Source: Acidimicrobiaceae bacterium (GTDB lineage: Bacteria; Actinomycetota; Acidimicrobiia; Acidimicrobiales; RAAP-2). Taken from it: DNA of 7,508 nt. How positions within the stretch are numbered: the first letter of the stretch is position 1; each line of letters starts with the position of its first letter. The notes under the pieces were generated by a model. The model did no database searches. It saw nothing but the letters and a program-made list of their open reading frames with translations, and was not told where the DNA came from. The position numbers and the translations under genes are program-made. The stretch lies in contig PMAL01000103.1 of NCBI GenBank assembly GCA_003152555.1, forward strand, positions 1 through 7,508, written 5' to 3'. Below, one piece after another: positions 1 to 5,838 of the stretch.

Positions 1-105
1 ATCGTGCGCGACCTCGACATGAGCGTGCTGCGCGAAGTGCGCCACACGTGGGCCTTCTACCGCGACCGGCGACCCGACAGTTACGACGGACTGGTCGCAC
101 CGTAA
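1..105 (+). CDS. C-terminal end of a nitrilase-superfamily amidohydrolase, probably beta-ureidopropionase (N-carbamoyl-beta-alanine amidohydrolase)
   Basis: Only the last 34 residues and the TAA stop are in the window; the gene enters from the left edge. The visible tail contains LREVRHTWAFYRDRRPDSY followed by GLVAP. This resembles the tail I recall for bacterial carbon-nitrogen hydrolases annotated as beta-ureidopropionase, where a 'lirevR-tWqFyrdRRPetYgplv' ending is usual. The catalytic Glu-Lys-Cys residues lie outside the window and cannot be checked. Family knowledge: such enzymes hydrolyse N-carbamoyl-beta-alanine to beta-alanine, CO2 and ammonia in the cytoplasm. The next gene, 38 bases downstream on the same strand, encodes the enzyme of the preceding pathway step, which supports the call. 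A different N-carbamoyl amino acid amidohydrolase of the same fold is the main alternative. Confidence 0.72.
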   Translation: MVRDLDMSVLREVRHTWAFYRDRRPDSYDGLVAP

Positions 106-143
106 CCGGCATCACCACTACGTAAAGAAAGCAGTGTGGATCA

Positions 144-1547
144 ATGAAGATACTCATCACTGGCGGCACCGTAGTCAACGCGAGCGGCCCCTTCGAAGCC
201 GACGTACTCGTTAACGACGAGATCATCGTCGCGCTCGGCGCACCCGACTCGCCCACTGTCGAATCGTGGAGGGAAGGCGCGGACCGCGTGATCGACGCCT
301 CCGGTCAATACGTGATTCCCGGCGCCATCGACGGCCACACCCACATGGAGATGCCCTTCGGCGGCACCTATTCGGTCGACACGTTCGAGACCGGCACCCG
401 CGCGGCGGCCTTCGGCGGCACGACCACCATCATTGACTTCGCGATCCAGTCCAAGGGCAACAGCCTGCGCCAGGGTCTCGACACCTGGCACGGCAAAGCC
501 GACGGCAACTGCGCCATTGACTACGGCTTCCACATGATTGTCTCGGACGTCAACGAGCAGTCCTTGAAGGAGATGGACCAACTCGTTGACGAGGGTGTCA
601 CCAGCTTCAAACTCTTCATGGCCTACCCCGGGGTCTTCTATTCGACCGACGGCGAAATCCTCCAGGCCATGCAGCAGGCGTCGAGCAGCGGCGCGACGAT
701 CATGATGCACGCCGAGAACGGGATTGCCATCGACGTGCTGGTGGGCCAAGCGCTGGCCCGCGGCGAGAGCGACCCGAAATTCCACGGTCTGACCCGACCG
801 GCGCAACTCGAAGGCGAGGCGACCCACCGGGCCATCGTGCTGGCGCGCGTGGCCGGTGCGCCGCTCTACGTTGTCCACCTGTCGGCCAGTGAGGCGTTAG
901 AAGAGGTGATCATGGCCCGAGACCTGGGCCAGAACGTGTTCGCCGAGACCTGCCCGCAGTACCTGTTCCTCTCCGATCAAGATTTGGCCCGGCCCGGATT
1001 CGAGGGGGCCAAGTACGTCTGCTCGCCGCCGCTGCGACCCGAGAGCTACCAGACCAACCTGTGGCGCGGGCTGCGCACGGACGATCTCAGTCTGGTTTCC
1101 ACCGACCACTGTCCCTTCTGCTTCAAAGAGCACAAGGAGATGGGCATCGGCAATTTCTCCAAGATCCCCAACGGGCTGCCCGGCGTCGAGCATCGACTGG
1201 ACCTCATCTTCCAGGGCGTCAACATGGGAGAGATTTCACTGGGCCGCTGGGTCGACGTGACGGCGACAACGCCAGCCCAGATGTTCGGACTGTTCCCGAA
1301 GAAGGGTGTCATCGCGCCGGGGTCCGACGCGGACGTTGTTGTCTACGACCCCAACGCCACGCACACCATTTCGGCCGCCACGCACCACATGAACGTCGAC
1401 TACTCGGCGTACGAGGGCATGCAAGTGCGGGGCAAGGCCACGACGGTGCTCTCTCGTGGGGCCATCGTCATCGAGAACGATTCGTACGTGGGTAGCGCCG
1501 GGGCCGGCAAGTTCCTCGAGCGCGGCCTCAACGGGTGTCTGCGATGA
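144..1547 (+). CDS. hydA: Dihydropyrimidinase / D-hydantoinase
   Basis: A 467-residue cyclic amidohydrolase, the usual length for the family. It opens the ring of 5,6-dihydrouracil, dihydrothymine or 5-substituted hydantoins to the N-carbamoyl amino acid, using a binuclear metal centre in a cytoplasmic TIM barrel. All expected ligands are visible: His65 and His67 in GAIDGHTHMEMPFGG, the lysine that becomes carboxylated (Lys156, in GVTSFKLFMAYPG), His189 in MMHAENG, His245 in VVHLSASEA and Asp321 in STDHCPF. The substrate-contacting Tyr161, Ser294 (CSPPLR) and Asn343 (IPNGLPGVEHR) also match the family pattern. The ATG start leaves a normal N-terminal beta-sandwich (MKILITGGTVV); its ribosome site is only a weak purine run (AAAGAAAG) upstream. 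It lies between a probable beta-ureidopropionase end and an LLM oxidoreductase, fitting reductive pyrimidine catabolism. Sequence alone does not decide between dihydropyrimidine and hydantoin preference. Confidence 0.93.
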   Translation: MKILITGGTVVNASGPFEADVLVNDEIIVALGAPDSPTVESWREGADRVIDASGQYVIPGAIDGHTHMEMPFGGTYSVDTFETGTRAAAFGGTTTIIDFAIQSKGNSLRQGLDTWHGKADGNCAIDYGFHMIVSDVNEQSLKEMDQLVDEGVTSFKLFMAYPGVFYSTDGEILQAMQQASSSGATIMMHAENGIAIDVLVGQALARGESDPKFHGLTRPAQLEGEATHRAIVLARVAGAPLYVVHLSASEALEEVIMARDLGQNVFAETCPQYLFLSDQDLARPGFEGAKYVCSPPLRPESYQTNLWRGLRTDDLSLVSTDHCPFCFKEHKEMGIGNFSKIPNGLPGVEHRLDLIFQGVNMGEISLGRWVDVTATTPAQMFGLFPKKGVIAPGSDADVVVYDPNATHTISAATHHMNVDYSAYEGMQVRGKATTVLSRGAIVIENDSYVGSAGAGKFLERGLNGCLR

Positions 1548-1576
1548 AACACGTCATTGCGTTGAGGGAGAACTAA
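1544..1576 (+). other. 10-codon bridging mini-ORF (possible translational coupler)
   Basis: An ATG overlaps the dihydropyrimidinase TGA stop as ATGA and opens a 10-codon frame (MKHVIALREN). Its TAA ends on the base just before the ATG of the next gene, so TAA and ATG abut. The frame thus fills the whole intergenic gap and contains the ribosome site of the next gene. This could let ribosomes pass from one gene to the next by termination-reinitiation, but so short a frame can arise by chance. It is unlikely to encode a functional peptide. Confidence 0.2.
1564..1570 (+). promoter_or_regulatory. Strong ribosome binding site of the LLM oxidoreductase gene
   Basis: GAGGGAG sits six bases before the ATG at 1577. 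It fixes that start and is clearly stronger than the ribosome site of the preceding dihydropyrimidinase gene. Confidence 0.75.
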
Positions 1577-2575
1577 ATGGAGTTCGGGTTAGTCGCGCAG
1601 ACAACTGCGCCGGCGAAGAACGTGATCGAGTTGGCCCAGCGCGCCGAAGAGGCCGGCTTCACTCACTTCTGGACGTTTGATTCAACGGTCCTGTGGCAGG
1701 AACCCTTTGTCATCTATTCCCAGATCTTGAGCTCCACCTCGCGGATCAAGGTCGGTCCCATGGTGACCAATCCATTGACCCGTGACTGGACGGTGACCGC
1801 CTCACTCTTCGCCACGCTCAATGACATGTTTGGCCCCCGAACCGTCTGCGGCATTGGTCGCGGCGACTCGGCCGTTCGCTACACCGGCGGCACCCCGGCC
1901 ACGCTTTCCACGTTGGACCAGTGCATGCACGTCATCAAAGAGTTGGCGGAGGGACGCGAAGCCGTTATTCGCGACACCTCGGTAAAAATCCCGTGGATTA
2001 CCAATGGTCAACTCGACGTGTGGATGGCGGCCTACGGTCCCAAGGCACTGGCGCTCGCCGGACGCCAGGCCGACGGTCTGATCTTGCAATTGGCCGATCC
2101 GTTCGTCGTCAACTGGGCCATTGAAACCGTCAATGAAGCGGTTGTCGGCGCGGGCAAGAAGGCCGAGGACTTCACCATCTGCGTGGCGGCCCCCGCGTAC
2201 GTGGGGGATGATCTCGCCCACCAGCGCGACCAAGTCCGGTGGTTTGGCGGCATGGTGGGCAATCACGTGGCCGACATCGTCGAGCGCTACGGCTCGGATT
2301 CGAGTCTCGTGCCGCCCGCGCTCACCGACTACATCAAGGGCCGAAAGGGCTACGACTACAGCCATCACGGTCAAGCGGGCAACCCCAGCACCGATTTTGT
2401 GCCCGACGAGATCGTCGACCGATTCTGTTTGCTCGGTCCCATTGGCCAACACCGAGAGCGGCTGAGCGAACTGAAGGACCTCGGGGTTGACCAATACGCG
2501 CTCTACCTGATGCACGACGATCCCGAGGGGACCATCGAGGCTTACGGCAAACACATCATCGGACAGATCAACTGA
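1577..2575 (+). CDS. Luciferase-like (LLM class) F420/flavin-dependent oxidoreductase, probably of the TIGR03842 / CPS_4043 type
   Basis: A 332-residue protein of the bacterial luciferase-like superfamily, a TIM-barrel fold that binds FMN or F420. Visible family features are the N-terminal strand and helix MEFGLV...ELAQRAEEAGFTHFWTFDS, the segment IKVGPMVTNPLTRD at about residues 57-70, the glycine-rich GPRTVCGIGRGDSA at about 86-99, and VWMAAYGPKALALAGRQADGLIL at about 148-170. The overall layout resembles methylenetetrahydromethanopterin reductase and the F420 family catalogued as TIGR03842; the subfamily name is from memory. There is no signal peptide or membrane segment, so it is cytoplasmic. 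The substrate is unknown. Its place just after dihydropyrimidinase suggests a role in pyrimidine or hydantoin metabolism, or in disposal of a related heterocycle. RutA, a known pyrimidine oxygenase, belongs to the same broad superfamily, but specific kinship is not shown here. The strong upstream ribosome site supports the start. Confidence 0.85.
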   Translation: MEFGLVAQTTAPAKNVIELAQRAEEAGFTHFWTFDSTVLWQEPFVIYSQILSSTSRIKVGPMVTNPLTRDWTVTASLFATLNDMFGPRTVCGIGRGDSAVRYTGGTPATLSTLDQCMHVIKELAEGREAVIRDTSVKIPWITNGQLDVWMAAYGPKALALAGRQADGLILQLADPFVVNWAIETVNEAVVGAGKKAEDFTICVAAPAYVGDDLAHQRDQVRWFGGMVGNHVADIVERYGSDSSLVPPALTDYIKGRKGYDYSHHGQAGNPSTDFVPDEIVDRFCLLGPIGQHRERLSELKDLGVDQYALYLMHDDPEGTIEAYGKHIIGQIN

Positions 2576-2600
2576 CGCCTAAGACATGACTAAGAATGAG

Positions 2601-2640
2601 TGAGCGGCCCGCGACGCAGTCGTGAGGGTTCTGCTCATTT
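2601..2640 (+). terminator. Possible weak terminator after the pyrimidine module
   Basis: The 185-base gap 2576-2760 contains no gene. TGAGC (2601-2605) can pair with GCTCA (2633-2637), and inside that CGAC/GTCG (2612-2615 with 2619-2622) can form a small hairpin with a three-base loop. A short T-rich run (TTTCT) follows. A second pairing, CCCGCGA (2608-2614) with TCGCGGG (2642-2648), overlaps and would compete. The T tract is poor, so intrinsic termination is only plausible. The rest of the gap has an AACCGGTT palindrome at 2692-2699 and a GCGGCCGC palindrome at 2708-2715; no convincing promoter is visible. Confidence 0.25.
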
Positions 2641-2760
2641 CTCGCGGGTACGCCCCCCAGTATTGGCCATATCTAAGAACCATAAGATGGAAACCGGTTG
2701 GCGGGTTGCGGCCGCCGGGTGCCACCAAACTTCAGCCCGACAATCAGAGATGAGATTGGA

Positions 2761-3540
2761 ATGAAAAAGCTCTTTGTCTTCGACCTTGACGGAACACTCG
2801 CCGAGAGCAAGTCCTCATTGAGTCCCGAGATGGCGGGGCTGCTGGGCGACCTCTTAGGTTTCATGAAAGTCGCCGTTATTTCCGGTGGCGCGTGGGAGCA
2901 GTTTGAAACTCAACTGCTCGCCAATCTCCTCAACGACGATCACTTCGAAAACCTCTTCCTGTTGCCCACCTGCGGCACGCAGTTCTACCGCTACGAGGGT
3001 AAGTGGGTGAAGATCTACTCCGAGGACTTAACCGCCGACGAACAGAAAACCATCATCGCCGCGCTGGCCAAGGCACTCGACGAGTCGGGCATCAAGGTCG
3101 AAAGGATCTGGGGCGAGGCCATTGAGAATCGCGGCAGCCAGATCACCCTTTCGGTATTGGGCCAGCAGGCGCCATTGAGCGCCAAGGAGAGTTGGGATCC
3201 CGACTTCGCCAAGCGCAAGAAGATAACGGCCCTCTTGGAGCCAATGATCCCCAACTTTTCGATCCGCATGGGCGGCACCACGTCAATCGACGTCACGAAG
3301 CCCGGCATTGACAAGGCCTACGGCATTGGCAAACTTCGCGACCACTTGGATATCGCCATTAAAGACATGCTCTTCGCCGGTGACGCGATCTTTGAAGGCG
3401 GCAACGACTACCCGGCCCAAGAAGCGGGCGTTGACTCCATCCTCGTGCGCGACACCAACGAGACAGCCCGCGTCATTCAAACGGTCATTGCCTGCTTGGG
3501 CGACGACAAGACACAGATCAAGTCGCCGAGGACTGCGTAA
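2761..3540 (+). CDS. HAD-IIB family hydrolase / eukaryotic-type phosphomannomutase-like protein
   Basis: A 259-residue cytoplasmic haloacid-dehalogenase superfamily enzyme of the Cof/phosphomannomutase (IIB) type. Core motifs are complete: the nucleophile and acid aspartates Asp8 and Asp10 in FVFDLDGTL, Ser41 in AVISGG, Lys185 in GIDKAYGI and the magnesium site GDAIFEGGND (Asp208, Asn215, Asp216). The cap region GGTTSIDVTKPGIDK (171-185) matches the sugar-binding segment of eukaryotic phosphomannomutases (human PMM2 GGQISFDVFPDGWDK, from memory), with Ser175 and Asp177 kept. Of the four phosphate-contacting arginines in PMM2, only one seems kept (Arg124); the others align with Lys17, Gln135 and Lys142, so mutase activity on mannose phosphate is uncertain. 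A sugar-phosphate phosphatase is the alternative. An in-frame TTG at 2698 would add 21 non-conserved residues; the ATG at 2761 starts directly at the HAD core and is preferred. Its stop overlaps the GH130 start by one base. Confidence 0.83.
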   Translation: MKKLFVFDLDGTLAESKSSLSPEMAGLLGDLLGFMKVAVISGGAWEQFETQLLANLLNDDHFENLFLLPTCGTQFYRYEGKWVKIYSEDLTADEQKTIIAALAKALDESGIKVERIWGEAIENRGSQITLSVLGQQAPLSAKESWDPDFAKRKKITALLEPMIPNFSIRMGGTTSIDVTKPGIDKAYGIGKLRDHLDIAIKDMLFAGDAIFEGGNDYPAQEAGVDSILVRDTNETARVIQTVIACLGDDKTQIKSPRTA

Positions 3541-4649
3541 TGGCGTTCACCATGAAGCGGCTCGACCTGGTCATTGAACCGGAGCCGGGCAACGCCTACG
3601 AGGTGGGTGGCATCCTCAATCCCGCGGCCGCGCGCGGACCGGACGGCGAGCTCTACCTCTTCCCCCGGATCGTTGCCGAGAATAACTACTCGCGTATTGG
3701 AATCTTGAAGGTGCTCTTCGACAAAAAGGGTGAGCCGACCGGCGTCGAGCGACTGGGCGTTGCCTTAGAGCCCGAGATGGACTACGAGCTGCGGCCCAAC
3801 GGGCAGGGCGGTTGCGAGGACCCCCGGATCACCTACGTGCATCCGCTCGATTGCTACCTCATGACCTACACCGCCTTCTCTCCGGTAGGACCACGAATCG
3901 CGCTCGCCGTATCCAAGGACCTGCTCACCTGGCAGCGATTGGGACTGGCCACCTTTGAGCCGTACAAGGGGCTTCAGTTCAACGGCATCGACAACAAGGA
4001 CGCAACGGGCTTTCCCATGGCCGTGCCTAATCCCTCGGGCCAGCACGAACTGGCGATCTTGCACCGCCCGCTCTTTCCCAACACCCTGCCCGAAGACAAC
4101 GTGGAAAAAGGTGACGACCGAATAATCGACCTTCATCGCGAGAGCATCTGGATTTCATACAGTTCCCTGCCCCTAGAGGGTGACGACCCCTCGCAGTTAA
4201 GCAACTTCACCTCGCACCACCGCTTGGCGGCCCCCGTCTCACCGTGGGAAGCGCTCAAGATCGGCAGCGGCACGCCACCAGTAATGACGCGCCACGGCTG
4301 GATGATTGTCTATCACGGTGTCAGCGAAGCGCTGCTACCCGATACCGGTGAGGAACGGTTCACGTATTCGGCTGGAGTGATGATGCTCTCCAAGGAGTAC
4401 CCGCAGCAGCTGCTCTATCGCTCCATGAAGCCGGTCCTCGTGCCCAAACCCTCAACGGGACCTCGCGGCACGCCGTCCAACGTCGTATTCCCTACGGGCA
4501 TTGACCGGCGCACCGACATTGACAAGCCCCATCGCTACGACGTCTACTACGGACTCAACGATTTCCGCATCGGCGTGGCCCGCTTAGACGTTCCACCCAA
4601 CATCCCGCACGTGCCCGTGGCCGATCCTCCCTCGGGAACCATCAGTTAG
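3540..4649 (+). CDS. Glycoside hydrolase family 130 protein (beta-mannoside phosphorylase or related glycosidase)
   Basis: A 369-residue five-bladed beta-propeller enzyme of the GH130 type. Visible hallmarks are GGILNPAAARGPDGELYLFPRIV (23-45), the motif GGCEDPRIT (90-98), whose Asp94 I take as the likely general acid, NKDATGFP (152-159), KIGSGTPPV (240-248), GWMIVYHGV (253-261) and the closing blade DVYYGLNDFRIGVARLD (334-350). Characterised members phosphorolyse beta-mannosides to mannose-1-phosphate, or hydrolyse them. I cannot assign the subfamily by eye, so phosphorylase versus hydrolase is open. No signal peptide is seen, pointing to a cytoplasmic enzyme acting on imported or internally made oligosaccharides or glycans. 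The ATG lies within TAATG, overlapping the stop of the HAD gene by one base, with GAGGA seven bases upstream, so the two are probably translated together. An alternative ATG at 3552 would remove four residues. Confidence 0.87.
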   Translation: MAFTMKRLDLVIEPEPGNAYEVGGILNPAAARGPDGELYLFPRIVAENNYSRIGILKVLFDKKGEPTGVERLGVALEPEMDYELRPNGQGGCEDPRITYVHPLDCYLMTYTAFSPVGPRIALAVSKDLLTWQRLGLATFEPYKGLQFNGIDNKDATGFPMAVPNPSGQHELAILHRPLFPNTLPEDNVEKGDDRIIDLHRESIWISYSSLPLEGDDPSQLSNFTSHHRLAAPVSPWEALKIGSGTPPVMTRHGWMIVYHGVSEALLPDTGEERFTYSAGVMMLSKEYPQQLLYRSMKPVLVPKPSTGPRGTPSNVVFPTGIDRRTDIDKPHRYDVYYGLNDFRIGVARLDVPPNIPHVPVADPPSGTIS

Positions 4650-4658
4650 AGATGGGCG

Positions 4659-4682
4659 CGACCTCCCCCTCCCTTAAGGTCG
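4659..4682. repeat. Small inverted repeat after the GH130 gene
   Basis: CGACCT (4659-4664) and AGGTCG (4677-4682) form a six-base-pair stem with a 12-base pyrimidine-rich loop, ten bases after the GH130 stop. No T run follows, so it is not a classical terminator. The right arm also belongs to a CCTTAAGG palindrome (4672-4679). The role is unknown and chance is possible. Confidence 0.25.
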
Positions 4683-4709
4683 TGGACACGCATGTTGTTG
4701 GTTGGAGAG

Positions 4710-4725
4710 CGTTGCCCCGGCAACG
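4710..4725. repeat. Perfect inverted repeat in the transaldolase leader
   Basis: CGTTGCCCCGGCAACG is a seven-base arm, two central bases and the matching arm. As RNA it would form a six-base-pair stem with a four-base loop about 30 bases before the transaldolase ATG; as DNA it has the symmetry of an operator half-site pair. No T run follows. It is the clearest candidate regulatory signal in the 106-base gap 4650-4755, in which I see no other gene and no convincing promoter boxes. Confidence 0.35.
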
Positions 4726-4746
4726 TCACTGAATTTCATCAAGCAA

Positions 4747-4753
4747 AGGAGAG
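4747..4753 (+). promoter_or_regulatory. Ribosome binding site of transaldolase
   Basis: AGGAGAG lies just upstream of the ATG at 4756, with GGAG four bases before it. This favours that start over an in-frame TTG at 4702, which would add 18 residues without resemblance to the family. Confidence 0.75.
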
Positions 4754-4755
4754 AA

Positions 4756-5838
4756 ATGAAGGCGACCCAACAACTACACGACAACGGTCAGAGCCTCTGG
4801 CTCGACAACATCACGCGCGGTCTCTTAGACGACGGCACCATCGAGGGCTACATCAACACCCACTCGGTGAGCGGGCTCACGTCCAACCCCTCCATCTTCG
4901 ACAAGGCCATCAAGACCGGTGCCTACGACACCGACATCATGGCCCAATCGACCAAGGGCCTCACCAATGAGGAGATCTTCTTCGACTTGGCGACTGCTGA
5001 TTTACAGCGAGCGGCCGACCTCTTTAAGCCAGTGCACGATCGCACCGACGGCGTGGACGGTTGGGTGTCGCTGGAAGTCTCGCCGCTGCTCGCCTACGAC
5101 ACCACCAAAACCGTCGAAGCGGCAAAGGCAATTCACCAGAAAGCCAACCGCGAGAACCTCTTCGTCAAGATCCCCGGAACGCCCGAAGGGTTGCCCGCGA
5201 TTGAAGAGAGCATCTTCTCGGGCGTGCCCATCAACGTGACGCTGCTGTTTGACGTCGACCAATACCTAGCCGCGGCCGACGCCTACTTGCGTGGTATCGA
5301 GCGCAGAATAGAAAAAGGTCTCAACCCCGACGTCGCGAGCGTGGCGTCGATCTTCATCTCGCGCTGGGACACCGCGGTCGCCGGGTCAGTGCCAGATGAG
5401 CTGAAAAATAAACTCGGCCTGGCCGTGGGATTTGAAACCTATCGCGCGTACCGCGAACTCATGGCGTCGGACCGCTTCCAGCGACTGCTCAACGAGGGCG
5501 CGCGCATGCAGCGCCTCCTATGGGCGAGCACCGGCACCAAGGACCCCGACGCGTCGGACACGCTGTACATCGAGGGCCTGGCGTCACCGTTCACGGTCAA
5601 CACGATGCCCGACTCCACCTTGGACGCCTTCTACGACCACGGTGTCCTAAGTGATCCCGTACCCAGCGACGGCGGCGACTACGTGGCCCAGCTGGAGCGC
5701 TTTTCCCAGGCCGGCGTCGACAAGGAGGCGTTGGCGCTCAAACTCCAGGATGACGGTGCGACGTCCTTCTCCAGCGCGTGGAGCGAACTGTTGTCGAGAA
5801 TCGACGCGCAACTCGCCAACGCCAAGGAAAAATCATGA
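4756..5838 (+). CDS. tal: Transaldolase
   Basis: A 360-residue transaldolase of the longer type found in actinobacteria and cyanobacteria. It transfers a dihydroxyacetone unit between sedoheptulose-7-phosphate/glyceraldehyde-3-phosphate and erythrose-4-phosphate/fructose-6-phosphate in the non-oxidative pentose phosphate pathway, in the cytoplasm. The typical opening SLWLDNITRGLL carries the conserved Asp17; GLTSNPSIFDKAI (40-52) is the first family signature; VSLEVSPLLAYDT (104-116) follows; the Schiff-base lysine is Lys138 in NLFVKIPGTPEGLPAIE; GVPINVTLLFDVDQY (156-170) and IFISRWD (199-205) complete the barrel. A C-terminal tail (about 310-360) ends in a charged helix. The gene starts after a 106-base gap, so it may head its own operon. 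It overlaps the isomerase gene by four bases (ATGA), implying translational coupling. No transketolase gene is in view. Confidence 0.95.
   Translation: MKATQQLHDNGQSLWLDNITRGLLDDGTIEGYINTHSVSGLTSNPSIFDKAIKTGAYDTDIMAQSTKGLTNEEIFFDLATADLQRAADLFKPVHDRTDGVDGWVSLEVSPLLAYDTTKTVEAAKAIHQKANRENLFVKIPGTPEGLPAIEESIFSGVPINVTLLFDVDQYLAAADAYLRGIERRIEKGLNPDVASVASIFISRWDTAVAGSVPDELKNKLGLAVGFETYRAYRELMASDRFQRLLNEGARMQRLLWASTGTKDPDASDTLYIEGLASPFTVNTMPDSTLDAFYDHGVLSDPVPSDGGDYVAQLERFSQAGVDKEALALKLQDDGATSFSSAWSELLSRIDAQLANAKEKS

Noticed and set aside
141..878. A 245-codon open frame on the minus strand opposite dihydropyrimidinase
   Set aside because: It is antisense to a gene with complete catalytic motifs, and its translation is Val/Ala/Gly/Arg/Asp-rich without recognisable domains, as expected from the complement of GC-rich codons.
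2663..2688. TTGGCC and TAAGAT as -35 and -10 promoter boxes for the sugar genes
   Set aside because: The spacer is only 14 bases and TAAGAT matches the consensus at four of six positions; not strong enough to annotate.
2692..2715. AACCGGTT and GCGGCCGC palindromes
   Set aside because: Short self-complementary GC-rich words are expected by chance at this composition and are not linked to any visible element.
2698..2760. In-frame TTG extension of the HAD gene
   Set aside because: It would add 21 residues before the conserved KKLFVFDLDGT core, where homologues normally start; no good ribosome site precedes it.
2750..2764. A four-codon frame (ATG AGA TTG GAA TGA) overlapping the HAD start
   Set aside because: Too short to interpret; likely chance, although it resembles the bridging frame at 1544.
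4702..4755. In-frame TTG extension of transaldolase
   Set aside because: It runs through the palindrome and the ribosome binding site, and the added residues do not resemble any transaldolase N-terminus.
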